Of a stretch of 64,000 bases of DNA, positions 17,371 to 26,700 are shown one piece after another. Position 1 is the stretch's first letter. The number at the start of each line of letters is the position of its first letter. The position numbers and the translations under genes are program-made. The stretch is from contig NZ_CP108093.1 of the NCBI RefSeq assembly GCF_036188265.1, positions 2,865,001 through 2,929,000 on the forward strand. The letters run 5' to 3'. Under the pieces are notes generated by a model. The model was given only the letters and a program-made list of their open reading frames with translations. It was not told the origin of the DNA and did not search any database. Source of the stretch: Streptomyces sp. NBC_00247. Its GTDB lineage: Bacteria; Actinomycetota; Actinomycetes; Streptomycetales; Streptomycetaceae.

Positions 17371-18783
17371 ATGGTTGCCCGCACGAAGTCCACGAAGGAC
17401 CGTCCGTCCTACCGCTGCACGGAGTGCGGCTGGACGACCGCCAAGTGGCTCGGCCGCTGCCCGGAATGCCAGGCCTGGGGCACCGTCGAGGAGTTCGGCG
17501 GCGCGCCCGCCGTGCGCACCACCGCGGCCGGCCGGGTCTCCACCGCCGCCGTGCCCATCGGCCAGGTGGACAGCCGTCAGGCGACCGCCCGCTCGACCGG
17601 TGTCGGCGAGCTGGACCGGGTGCTGGGCGGCGGGCTCGTACCGGGCGCCGTGGTGCTGCTGGCCGGGGAGCCGGGCGTCGGCAAGTCGACCCTGCTGCTG
17701 GACGTGGCCGCGAAGGCCGCGAGCGAGGAGCACCGCACCCTCTACGTCACGGCGGAGGAGTCCGCGAGCCAGGTCCGGATGCGCGCCGACCGGATCAGGG
17801 CGATCAACGACCACCTCTACCTCGCGGCGGAGACCGACCTGTCGGCCGTCCTCGGCCATCTCGACGCGGTCAAGCCGTCCCTGCTGGTGCTGGACTCGGT
17901 GCAGACCGTCGCGTCGCCGGAGATCGACGGGGCGCCGGGCGGCATGGCGCAGGTCCGCGAGGTCGCCGGGGCGCTCATCCGCGCCTCCAAGGACCGCGGG
18001 ATGGCGACGCTGCTGGTGGGTCACGTCACCAAGGACGGCGCCATCGCGGGGCCCCGGTTGCTGGAGCACCTGGTCGACGTGGTGCTCTCCTTCGAGGGCG
18101 ACCGGCACGCGCGACTGCGACTCGTCCGGGGCGTCAAGAACCGTTACGGCGCGACCGACGAAGTCGGCTGCTTCGAGCTGCACGACGAGGGGATCACCGG
18201 TCTCGCCGATCCGTCCGGCCTCTTCCTGACGCGGCGGGACGAGCCGGTGCCCGGCACCTGTCTGACCGTCACTCTGGAGGGCAAGCGGCCCCTGGTGGCC
18301 GAGGTGCAGGCGCTCACGGTCGACTCGCAGATCCCGTCGCCCCGCCGCACCACCTCGGGCCTGGAGACCTCGCGGGTCTCGATGATGCTGGCGGTGCTGG
18401 AGCAGCGGGGCCGGATCAGCGCGCTGGGCAAGCGGGACATCTACAGCGCGACGGTGGGCGGGGTGAAGCTCACCGAGCCCGCCGCGGACCTGGCCATCGC
18501 GCTGGCGCTGGCGAGCGCGGCGAGCGACACCCCCCTCCCGAAGAACCTGGTCGCCATCGGTGAGGTGGGTCTCGCCGGAGAGGTGCGGCGGGTCACCGGT
18601 GTGCAGCGCCGACTGGCCGAGGCGCACCGTCTCGGGTTCACTCACGCGCTGGTCCCGGGCGATCCGGGAAAGGTCCCGGCCGGTATGAAGGTCACAGAAG
18701 TCGCCGACATGGGCGATGCTCTCAGGGTGCTGCCGCGCCGGTCTCGTTCGGAGGCACCACAGGAGGACGGCGCGCGCCGGTAG
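17371..18783 (+). CDS. radA: DNA repair protein RadA
   Basis: The 470-residue branch-migration helicase-like protein works with RecA in recombinational repair. It has an N-terminal zinc finger [18 protein letters not shown] (from Cys16), Walker [10 protein letters not shown], the RadA-specific KNRYG motif in [10 protein letters not shown], and a C-terminal Lon-like domain ending in [13 protein letters not shown]. Length is normal (about 460). The ATG 17371 begins VARTKS just before the finger. It lies immediately upstream of disA in the same direction, as in many Gram-positive bacteria. Confidence 0.97.
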   Translation: MVARTKSTKDRPSYRCTECGWTTAKWLGRCPECQAWGTVEEFGGAPAVRTTAAGRVSTAAVPIGQVDSRQATARSTGVGELDRVLGGGLVPGAVVLLAGEPGVGKSTLLLDVAAKAASEEHRTLYVTAEESASQVRMRADRIRAINDHLYLAAETDLSAVLGHLDAVKPSLLVLDSVQTVASPEIDGAPGGMAQVREVAGALIRASKDRGMATLLVGHVTKDGAIAGPRLLEHLVDVVLSFEGDRHARLRLVRGVKNRYGATDEVGCFELHDEGITGLADPSGLFLTRRDEPVPGTCLTVTLEGKRPLVAEVQALTVDSQIPSPRRTTSGLETSRVSMMLAVLEQRGRISALGKRDIYSATVGGVKLTEPAADLAIALALASAASDTPLPKNLVAIGEVGLAGEVRRVTGVQRRLAEAHRLGFTHALVPGDPGKVPAGMKVTEVADMGDALRVLPRRSRSEAPQEDGARR

Positions 18784-18863
18784 ACTTTGCCCTGGTCTCG
18801 CCCGCTCGCACGCGCGGCACGAGGGACGCAAGGGCACCGCAAACCCGTGACCGGAGGAGTGCA

Positions 18864-19988
18864 GTGGCAGCCAACGACCGGGCATCATCGCCCGGAAAGT
18901 CCGGCCAAGGCACCGGTAACGAAGCGCTGATGCGCGCTTCGCTGAGCGCGGTCGCGCCCGGAACGGCCCTGCGTGACGGACTGGAGCGCATCCTGCGGGG
19001 GAACACCGGCGGGCTGATCGTCCTCGGCATGGACAAGACCGTCGAGTCGATGTGCACCGGCGGTTTCGTGATGAACGTCGAGTTCGCCGCGACCCGCCTG
19101 CGCGAGCTGTGCAAGCTCGACGGCGCGCTCATCCTCGACAAGGACATCACCAAGATCCTGCGGGCGGGCGTCCAGCTCGTCCCGGACGCCTCGATCCCCA
19201 CCGAGGAGACCGGAACCCGTCACCGCACGGCCGACCGCGTCTCGAAGTCGTGCGGTTTCCCGGTCGTCTCGGTGTCCCAGTCGATGCGCTTGATCGCGTT
19301 GTACGTCGACGGCGAGCGGCGGGTGCTGGAGGAGTCCTCCGCGATCCTGTCCCGCGCCAACCAGGCCCTCGCCACGCTGGAGCGGTACAAGCTGCGCCTC
19401 GACGAGGTCGCCGGCACGCTCTCCGCGCTGGAGATCGAGGACCTGGTGACGGTCCGGGACGTGACGGCCGTCGCGCAGCGGCTGGAGATGGTGCGCCGGA
19501 TCGCGACGGAGATCGCGGAGTACGTGGTCGAGCTCGGTACCGACGGACGCCTGCTGGCGCTCCAGCTGGACGAGCTGATCGCAGGCGTGGAGCCGGAGCG
19601 GGAGCTCGTCGTACGCGACTACGTCCCCGAGCCGACGGCGAAGCGTTCGCGTACGGTCGCGGAGGCGCTGACCGAGCTGGACGCGTTGAGCCATTCCGAG
19701 CTGCTCGAACTCGCGGTGGTGGCACGGTCGCTGGGGTACAGCGGTTCGCCCGAGACGCTGGACTCGGCCGTCTCGCCGCGTGGTTTCCGGCTGCTTGCGA
19801 AGGTGCCGCGCCTGCCCGGCGCGATCATGGAGCGCCTCGTGGAGCACTTCGGCGGGCTGCAGAAGCTGCTCGCGGCGAGCGTGGACGACCTCCAGACCGT
19901 GGACGGCGTCGGCGAGGCGCGGGCGCGGAGCGTCCGCGAGGGCCTCTCCCGGCTCGCCGAGTCGTCGATCCTGGAGCGGTACGTCTGA
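18864..19988 (+). CDS. disA: DNA integrity scanning protein / diadenylate cyclase DisA
   Basis: The 374-residue protein makes c-di-AMP from two ATP and scans DNA. The DAC domain holds the conserved LDGALILD and [13 protein letters not shown] motifs (the DGA and RHR catalytic sets). It is followed by a helical linker and a C-terminal helix-hairpin-helix DNA-binding domain ([18 protein letters not shown]). The GTG at 18864 has a GGAGGAG site. It is 80 bp downstream of radA; TAGACT, overlapping the radA stop codon, could be a -10 box for a separate disA promoter. Confidence 0.97.
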   Translation: MAANDRASSPGKSGQGTGNEALMRASLSAVAPGTALRDGLERILRGNTGGLIVLGMDKTVESMCTGGFVMNVEFAATRLRELCKLDGALILDKDITKILRAGVQLVPDASIPTEETGTRHRTADRVSKSCGFPVVSVSQSMRLIALYVDGERRVLEESSAILSRANQALATLERYKLRLDEVAGTLSALEIEDLVTVRDVTAVAQRLEMVRRIATEIAEYVVELGTDGRLLALQLDELIAGVEPERELVVRDYVPEPTAKRSRTVAEALTELDALSHSELLELAVVARSLGYSGSPETLDSAVSPRGFRLLAKVPRLPGAIMERLVEHFGGLQKLLAASVDDLQTVDGVGEARARSVREGLSRLAESSILERYV

Positions 19989-20027
19989 CGGCTGACGAGG
20001 CCCCGTCCGAGGGCTTCGGCCCCCGGG

Positions 20028-20069
20028 GCGGGCCACCTGCCCCCGGCGGCGCGGGCCACGTGCCCCCGG
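20028..20069. repeat. Two-copy 19-bp repeat (23-bp period) downstream of disA
   Basis: GCGGGCCACCTGCCCCCGG at 20028-20046 recurs at 20051-20069 with one change. The pair lies in the 90-bp gap between convergent disA and the next gene. Flanking GGGGC and GCCCC runs can fold into hairpins and may help termination. Confidence 0.65.
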
Positions 20070-20078
20070 GGCCGGGGC

Positions 20079-20918
20079 TCAGTCCTTGGCGAGGACGAAG
20101 GACGCGCGCTGGAGCGGCTCGCCCGGGGCCTTGGCCTCCAGGAGGTACGTTCCCGGGGCCGCCTTGCCGGTCGACGGGGTCGCGCAGTCCGGGGTGCTCC
20201 TGGTGCGGTTCCAGTCGATCGTGCGGATCACCGTCTGCCCCGCCGGGACCTTGAACCAGAGGCTGCCGGACGCGGTCGGGCAGTCCTTGGAGGACCAGAC
20301 CTGGTCGTCGTCGTCACCGCTGGCGTCCGTGACCGTGAGCACCGCGACCTTCGGGCCGAGGTCGGCCTTGCAGTCGCCGGTGGACGTGTTCTTCGCGATC
20401 AGCTGGAATTCGGGTGTTTCCTCGGGGCCGTACGTCACCCTGGTCCGCACGCTCAACTGGACGGCGGCGGGGCGGCAGTCGGGGAGCGCGGAACCCGCGG
20501 GGACCTGGACGCCCTCGGTGCCTCCGGCCGCGGCGGTACCGCCGACGGCCGTGTCCGAGGAGGCTCCCGCGCCGGGCGAGGGGCTCGTGGTCGCGGCGTC
20601 GCCGTCGCCGGCATCGCCGTTCGAACCGTCCGAACCGCCTGAGGCCGCGCCGGTGCTGGCGTCGCCACCGCCCGACTCGTGCCGTCCGCCGGGTTGTTGG
20701 CTGATCGCCGGCCCGGAGTCGGAGGGTCCGGGCGTGATCGAACGCGCGGGTTCGGAGGTGCCGGGCTTGGCGTCGGGCGGGGTCTTCCTGCCCGTGCCGG
20801 GCAGGAAGACCCAGGCGAGCAGCACCGCGAGCAGCGCAACCAGAATCGCCGCTACCACCCTCCGTCGCCAGTAGATGCTGGAGGGAAGCGGGCCGACCGG
20901 TTTGCGCAGAGATCCCAC
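20079..20918 (-). CDS. Membrane-anchored or secreted hypothetical protein
   Basis: The 279-residue protein has one hydrophobic helix near the N-terminus (RRRVVAAILVALLAVLLAWVF, about residues 18-38). A long Ser/Gly/Asp/Ala-rich linker follows, then an exported C-terminal domain (about 150-279) with four cysteines (in PDCRPA, GDCKADL, KDCPTAS and PDCATPS), probably paired. That domain resembles beta-sandwich modules in actinomycete cell-surface proteins, but I cannot name it. GTG 20918 is the chosen start; TACAGT seven bases upstream could be a -10 box, giving a nearly leaderless mRNA. It is convergent with disA and divergent from mutY. Confidence 0.72.
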   Translation of the reverse strand: MGSLRKPVGPLPSSIYWRRRVVAAILVALLAVLLAWVFLPGTGRKTPPDAKPGTSEPARSITPGPSDSGPAISQQPGGRHESGGGDASTGAASGGSDGSNGDAGDGDAATTSPSPGAGASSDTAVGGTAAAGGTEGVQVPAGSALPDCRPAAVQLSVRTRVTYGPEETPEFQLIAKNTSTGDCKADLGPKVAVLTVTDASGDDDDQVWSSKDCPTASGSLWFKVPAGQTVIRTIDWNRTRSTPDCATPSTGKAAPGTYLLEAKAPGEPLQRASFVLAKD

Positions 20919-21170
20919 GTCGCAAACTGTACGAGAGATCGCGCCCAACTCCCGCCCCACCCGCCGCTGTGATGGTCAACTTTTGCGGATCATCATTCCG
21001 GAAGGGCTTGTTGGGCGACCGGTTCGCGGTGTGCGCGCCGGACAAGCAAGAGGAGACCGGGGCAGAGGGGACAGAACGGGTGGCGTTGTCCGTCCAGAGG
21101 CTCTCGCCGGGGGCGACACCCCCGCGCCCGTGAACGTCGCCGGGCCTTCCGTGCCAGGATCGTAGGTGCG

Positions 21171-22076
21171 ATGACTGCCACGACTTCGACACACACGCCC
21201 CCCGCTTCCCTCCTCCACACCCCCGTCATCGGGTGGTTCGAGCAGCACGCCCGCGATCTGCCCTGGCGCCGCCCGGAGGCCGGCGCCTGGGGCGTGATGG
21301 TGAGCGAGTTCATGCTCCAGCAGACCCCGGTGAACCGGGTCCTCCCGGTGTACGAGCAGTGGCTGGCCCGCTGGCCGCGCCCGGCCGACCTGGCCGCCGA
21401 GGCGCCGGGCGAGGCGGTCCGGGCCTGGGGCCGGCTCGGCTACCCGCGCCGCGCGCTGCGCCTGCACGGCGCGGCCCAGGCCATAACGGAACGCCACGGC
21501 GGCGACGTTCCCAGTGAGCACGCCCAGCTGCTGGCGCTGCCCGGAATCGGTGAATACACGGCGGCGGCCGTCGCCTCGTTCGCGTACGGGCAGCGGCACG
21601 CGGTGCTCGACACGAACGTCCGCCGCGTGTTCGCGCGGGCGGCCACCGGCATCCAGTACCCGCCGAACGCGACCACCGCCGCCGAGCGCAAGCTCGCCCG
21701 CGCCCTGCTCCCCGAGGAGGACGACCGGGCCGCGGCGTGGGCGGCGGCGACGATGGAGCTCGGTGCGCTGGTGTGCACCGCGAAGAACGAGGACTGCTCG
21801 CGCTGCCCCATCGCCTCGCGGTGCGCCTGGCTGCTCGCCGGGAAGCCCGCGCACCAGGGCCCGGCCCGCCGGGGCCAGACGTACGCCGGTACGGACCGGC
21901 AGGTACGCGGACGGCTCCTCGCGGTGCTCCGCGACTCCGTCGCCCCGGTCTCGCAGGCCGCTCTGGACGCGGTGTGGGACGAGCCGGTGCAGCGCGCCCG
22001 CGCCCTGGACGGCCTGGTGGCCGACGGGCTGGTGGAACCCCTGTCGAACGGCCTCTACCGGCTGCCGCTGACCTGA
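21171..22076 (+). CDS. mutY: A/G-specific adenine DNA glycosylase
   Basis: The 301-residue base-excision repair enzyme removes adenine mispaired with 8-oxoguanine. The catalytic Glu is in SEFMLQQT, the helix-hairpin-helix in ALPGIGEYTAAAV, and the catalytic Asp in VLDTNVRR. The four-cysteine [4Fe-4S] site is C-x6-C-x2-C-x5-C within CTAKNEDCSRCPIASRC. The C-terminal 60 residues look like a winged-helix element rather than the MutT-like domain of E. coli MutY, giving the shorter form common in actinobacteria. Gene context (radA, disA) fits genome maintenance. Confidence 0.95.
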   Translation: MTATTSTHTPPASLLHTPVIGWFEQHARDLPWRRPEAGAWGVMVSEFMLQQTPVNRVLPVYEQWLARWPRPADLAAEAPGEAVRAWGRLGYPRRALRLHGAAQAITERHGGDVPSEHAQLLALPGIGEYTAAAVASFAYGQRHAVLDTNVRRVFARAATGIQYPPNATTAAERKLARALLPEEDDRAAAWAAATMELGALVCTAKNEDCSRCPIASRCAWLLAGKPAHQGPARRGQTYAGTDRQVRGRLLAVLRDSVAPVSQAALDAVWDEPVQRARALDGLVADGLVEPLSNGLYRLPLT

Positions 22077-22096
22077 TCCGTCCGGACCGGGTACGG

Positions 22097-22133
22097 CGAA
22101 GCCCCCAGGACCGGAACAGTCCTGGGGGCTTCG
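22097..22133. terminator. 15-bp bidirectional terminator after mutY
   Basis: CGAAGCCCCCAGGAC (22097-22111) pairs perfectly with GTCCTGGGGGCTTCG (22119-22133) around the loop CGGAACA. It stands between convergent mutY and the M23 peptidase gene and can end both transcripts. Confidence 0.85.
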
Positions 22134-22173
22134 TGGATCAGCCGTGTTCAGCGCTGGGTGCGATCCCGGTCGG

Positions 22174-22881
22174 TCAGACCGACACGTGGACGGCCCGCAG
22201 GAAGCTGACCGGGTTGATCGCCGAGCCGTAGTTGGCCGTGGTCCGGACCTCGAAGTGCAGGTGCGGGCCGCTGGAATTACCGGTGTTGCCGGAGAGGCCG
22301 ATCTCCTGGCCGGTCTTCACGGTCTGGCCGATACGGACGTCGATCTTCGACAGGTGCGCGTACTGCGTGAACTTGCCGTTGGCGTGCTTGATCACGATGG
22401 CGTTGCCGTACGCGGGGCCGTCGCCGCCACCGTTCGGGCCGGTCTTGACGACCGTACCGGTGTGGGCCGCGTGGACCGGGGTACCGATCGGCACCGCGAA
22501 GTCCTGGCCGGAGTGCTTGTGCGCCCAGCGGTCGCCACCGGTGCCGTAGGTGGCACTCAGGGTGTAGTGCTTCACCGGGACCTGCCACGAGGCGGCGTTC
22601 TTCTTCGCGGCGGCCTGCTTGGCGGCAGCGGCCTTCTTGGCCGTGTCGGCCTGCTCGGCGGCGGACTTCTTCGCGTCCACGGCGGCCTTGCTCTGGGCGG
22701 ACGCCTGCTTGGCGACCGCGTCGGCGGTGGTGGCACTGGTGAGGGCGACGGTGCCCGTGGTGCCGGAGGCGAACGCCGCGCCAGCACCCAGGACCATCGA
22801 CGCTCCGAGACCGGCGGCCAGGACAGCGCCGCGGACACGAGAGGTCGACGGGCGGGTGAGGGTCGTAACGCGCTTCGACAT
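22174..22881 (-). CDS. Secreted M23 (LytM-type) peptidase
   Basis: The 235-residue protein has an N-terminal signal sequence (basic start, hydrophobic GAVLAAGLGASMVLGAGAA, cut near AFA). An Ala/Lys-rich coiled region (about 45-95) leads to a C-terminal M23 domain with the zinc ligands in HKHSGQDFA and HLHFEVR. M23 enzymes cut peptidoglycan cross-bridges outside the cell. The ATG 22881 has GGAGGA nine bases upstream. Its leader (about 85 bases) shows only a small hairpin; I looked for a ydaO-type c-di-AMP riboswitch, common before such genes, and did not find one. Confidence 0.92.
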   Translation of the reverse strand: MSKRVTTLTRPSTSRVRGAVLAAGLGASMVLGAGAAFASGTTGTVALTSATTADAVAKQASAQSKAAVDAKKSAAEQADTAKKAAAAKQAAAKKNAASWQVPVKHYTLSATYGTGGDRWAHKHSGQDFAVPIGTPVHAAHTGTVVKTGPNGGGDGPAYGNAIVIKHANGKFTQYAHLSKIDVRIGQTVKTGQEIGLSGNTGNSSGPHLHFEVRTTANYGSAINPVSFLRAVHVSV

Positions 22882-22966
22882 ACGAGTAAGTCCTCCGAAG
22901 ATGGGGGGCTCCCCGGTCGTTCTGTCCGGGGGCGAAACCCGATCGTTTGTCCGGGCTTGCTCCACA

Positions 22967-22995
22967 TTGGTAACCCGCCCCGGAGGCAAGCTCAA
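22967..22995 (-). promoter_or_regulatory. Candidate promoter of the M23 peptidase gene
   Basis: On the minus strand TTGAGC (22995-22990) precedes TACCAA (22972-22967) by 17 bp, close to the vegetative pattern. Transcription would start near 22960, leaving a leader of about 80 bases. The remaining gap up to 23357 holds no gene I can support; it has a nested inverted repeat (GGTCCC … GGGACC within GAAGGT … ACCTTC) at about 23173-23208. Confidence 0.45.
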
Positions 22996-23357
22996 GTACC
23001 CCTTCTACGATGAAAAGCCGTAGACCGGACACCGGGAATCGGGGGCGGGACGTCCCGCCCGGGGAGCCGCGCGAGCCCCGCAGACCACGTCGCCCAAAGC
23101 CGCGAAACCGCAGGTGAAGCCGGCCCGATCCAGATACGGCCCCAGAAATCCGGCAGATCGGCCCGCCTTTCGAAGGTCCCGACCACCCCCGGGACCAAAG
23201 ACCTTCCGGCGATCCCGAGCACATCTCCGAAGGCGCCTAGTAGGCTCGAATCGGCCTGTGCGCCTTGTCACCGCCGGCGGGACCAAGGGATGTCCGATTT
23301 GGGACCTTCGGCATGCCACGTCATCTCGCCGCCGGGCAGGCGGCACCGGGGGCTGCC

Positions 23358-23717
23358 ATGAGTACCGACGAGCACCACGCCCTGGACCGGATCGAGCTCG
23401 CGGACGCCGTCGAATCGGTCCGCGACCAGCTCATCGAGGCCGCGGCGCGCGCCACCGGGCGCCCCGTCGTCTTCAAGGTGGGCGACATCCAGATGGAGTT
23501 CACGGTGGAGCTCCGCAAGGAGGCCAAGGCGGGCGGCAAGGTCAAGGCATGGGTGGTGGAGGCCGGCGCCGACGCCTCCCGCACCACCGGCACCACGCAC
23601 AAGGTCGCCTTCACCCTGAGCCCCCGCAAGGCCGACGGCTCCGGCCCGCTGGAGATCGGCAACGACGCCCCGGGCGGCAGCACCGCCCACTTCGGCCGGG
23701 GACGCGGCGGCGAGTGA
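23358..23717 (+). CDS. Trypco2 (trypsin-co-occurring domain 2) family protein
   Basis: The 119-residue protein begins with RIELADAVESVRDQLIEAAA, continues with a strand pair around VVFKVGDIQMEFTVELRKEA, then VKAWVVEAGADA and a C-terminal strand TTHKVAFTLSPR, and ends in a Gly/Asp-rich tail. This helix plus four-strand pattern matches the trypco2 domain, named from its recurrent placement next to trypsin-like proteases in multi-domain NTPase conflict systems. It is cytosolic. Its stop overlaps the GTG of the trypsin–NACHT gene (GTGA), so the two are coupled and very likely act together; in the family the domain is thought to be a protein-interaction adaptor or protease target. Confidence 0.85.
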   Translation: MSTDEHHALDRIELADAVESVRDQLIEAAARATGRPVVFKVGDIQMEFTVELRKEAKAGGKVKAWVVEAGADASRTTGTTHKVAFTLSPRKADGSGPLEIGNDAPGGSTAHFGRGRGGE

Positions 23718-26700
23718 GCGCTCGCCCCCGTCCCGTACGCCCCACGGACCGCACCGTCGTGGTCCGGTCGGCCCGCCAGGGCAGCGGGGTGCTGCTCACC
23801 GACCGGCTGGTGCTGACCTGCGCGCATGTCCTCGGGGGCGAGGCGAGCGCGTCGGTCTCACACCCGGACCTGCCGGAAGCCGTGACCGGCCACGTTCTCT
23901 GGGTCGGCGCGAAGCAGGACGCGGCACTCCTGCTGGCCGACGGCCCGCTGCTGCCCGTCCCGCCGGTACGCCTCGGTGTGCTCGCCTCGGCCCAGTCCCT
24001 CCCCGGCTGCGAGATCACCGGCTTCCCGGAGATCCAGCGGTACGGCGACGAGCGCCACTTGGAGGCCGACCAGTACACCGCCACCGTGCTGCCCATGGCG
24101 GGCCTCCTCCGGCACCTCCTGGTCTGCGAGCTGGACGGCCCGCCCCCGGCCACGGACGAGGACGGCCAAGCCCTGCTGAGCGGCCTCTCCGGCGGTCCGG
24201 TCTTCGCCGGGGCGGTCCTCATCGGCCTCGCCCGCCAGATACCGCCCCGCCGCGACGGACGACGGGTGGAGTGCGTCTCGCTGCGGCCCTTGCTGGAGTC
24301 GGCGGGCTTCCGCCAGGCGTACGAGCAGGCCACCGGGTCAGAGCCCCGTACGGAACAGGTGCACGGCACGTACCCGGCTGACCTCCCGTACGAGGAGGAG
24401 TACACGCTCGCCCTCGGCGCGGCCTACCGCAAGACCAGAATCTTCGGGCTGGACGAGCTGGGGCGCCGCGACTCCGAATGGGACCTGGACACCGCGTATC
24501 TGAGCCTGGAAGCGGAGACGGGCGGGCGGTGGACAAGCAGGGAGGTCCGCCTTCCCGCGGCCCGTACCGCTCCCCGGCGCATCGACGAACTCCTCACCGA
24601 TCGTCCCCGGGTGCTGCTCCGCGGTGACGCCGGGGCGGGGAAGACCACTCTGCTGTGGTGGCTGGCGGCGCACGCCTCGGCCGGAACGCTCCCGGACCGG
24701 CTCGGGTCACTGAACGGTCTCGTCCCCTTCGTCGTCCCGCTGCGCACCGTGCGAGCGCGCAGCGAGGAGCTACCCACTCCCGCCGCGCTCCCCGTAGCGG
24801 CCCGGCTGGCCGTGGACACCGCTCCGGACGGCTGGGCCGGGCGTGTCCTGGAGTCCGGCCGGGGCCTGCTCCTGGTGGACGGGCTCGACGAGGTCCCGCC
24901 GGGTGAGCGGGAGGAGGCGTACGCCTGGCTCTCGCGCCTTGTCGCCCGCTACCCGGAGACCCGCTGCGTGGCCACCGTACGGCCGCTGGCCGTCGAACCC
25001 GACTGGCTGGCCGCCGAGGGTTTCGAAGAACTGCGGCTGCTGCCACTGCGCGACGAGGACATCCAGGCGTTCGTGGCGGCCTGGCACAAGGCCGCCCGGC
25101 TGGACGACGGCGATCACCAGCGCCTGCACGAACTCGAACGGGATCTGGCCAGGCAGTTCCGCGCCAACCGCACGCTGAGCGACCTGGCGCGCACGCCCCT
25201 GCTCTGCGCGGTGATCTGCGCGCTGCACCGGAGGCAGGAGGGCTTCCTCCCGACCACCCGCTGGAAGCTCTACCGGTCCGCTCTCGGCATGCTCCTGGGC
25301 AATCGCGACCAGCGGCGGGGCATCACGGGCCCCGAGGGCATCACCATGGAGGTGGAGGAGCAGATGCTGCTCCTCCAGCGGATCGCGATCTGGCTGGTGC
25401 GCGAGGGGCAGACCGAGTTCTCCCGTGATCAGGCCCTGCACCAGCTGGACCGGGCGCTGGCAGGCATGGAACGGGTGCGGAGGCAGGGAACGGCGGACGC
25501 GATCCTCACCCACCTGCTCAACCGCAGCGGCCTTCTCCAGGAACGGGCGGACGACAGCTACCAATTCGCCCACCGCACCTTCCAGGACTACCTGGCGGCA
25601 GCCGAATTCGTCGAGTCGGACCAGATCAACGAACTGCTCCGGGCCGCCCACGACGAGTCGTGGGCGGACGTGATCGCGCTGGCGTCCGGACACTGCGGAC
25701 GGAGCCAGCTCTCCACACTGGTCAACGGGCTGCTGGACCAGGCGGAGTCGTACGACGAGGACGCACCCGGCGCCTGGGGCGTGGCGGCGGTGCGCGTGCT
25801 GGCAGCCCTCTGCGCCCAGCAGGCGACGTGGCTGGGCGACGGAACGCGGGAGCGGATACGCGCGGCGCTCACCGAACTCTTCCCGCCACGCTCCCTGGAG
25901 ATGGCGGACCTGCTCGGGTCCCTCGGCACGGACGCCTTGGCCCATCTGCCGGATCCGTCCGCTCTCCCGGACGATCCCGCCGACAGGCGGTTCATCGTCT
26001 GGCTGCTCGGCGCGGTCGGCGGGCGGGAGGCTCTCGCGTACGCCCGCGCATGGGTGGCGGACGCCCCCGCGTCGGCCTCGGAACTGTCCACCGAGTGGCC
26101 CAACTTCCCCACCGAGGAGTTCGCCCGGGACGTCTTGGCCGGGGGGTACCTCGACGGAGCCCATCTGTCCGTCGGCAGCCGTGCCGAGCTGCTGGCCCTG
26201 CCCCACCTGGGTCCCGCCGGGCCGGCCCTCGCCCTCACGCTCGACGGCCCGTTCGAAGAGGGCGACCTGCGGCAGGGGCTGCGGCAGATCCGCCCCGAAT
26301 CCCTGACCTTCCTGCGCAACCCGCTGCTCACCGACCTATCGGTGCTCCAGGACCGCCGTCAGTCGCTACGGCTCACTGTCGACGGGTGCCCCGGCGTCAC
26401 GGACCTCGCGCCGCTCAAGGGCTGGCCCGCCCTGCGGCAGCTCATCCTGCGCACCGACGGCCTGCCGATGGACCGGCTCGCCGCCCTCAGGGAAGTGCCG
26501 TGGTTGCGGGAACTGGACGTGGCGTCCGACGCCGACCGCCTGAGCGGGCTGCCGTCCCTGCCTCGCCTCAGGGAGCTGGCCCTGCACGTGTCCGGCGCCG
26601 TGGAACTGGACAATCTGAGTGCGTGGTCCTCGCTCCGAACCCTGCGGCTGCGCAAGGTCTCCTCGCTGGAGTCCCTGGTGGCCGCGCTGCGTACCGCACC

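Noticed and set aside
21171..22076. MutY truncated because it lacks the MutT-like C-terminal domain
   Set aside because: Other actinobacterial MutY proteins are also about 300 residues; the catalytic and cluster motifs are complete.
22882..23357. ydaO-type riboswitch before the M23 peptidase gene
   Set aside because: I read the minus strand for the conserved core and found neither its sequence blocks nor its pseudoknot stems; the predicted leader is only about 85 bases.
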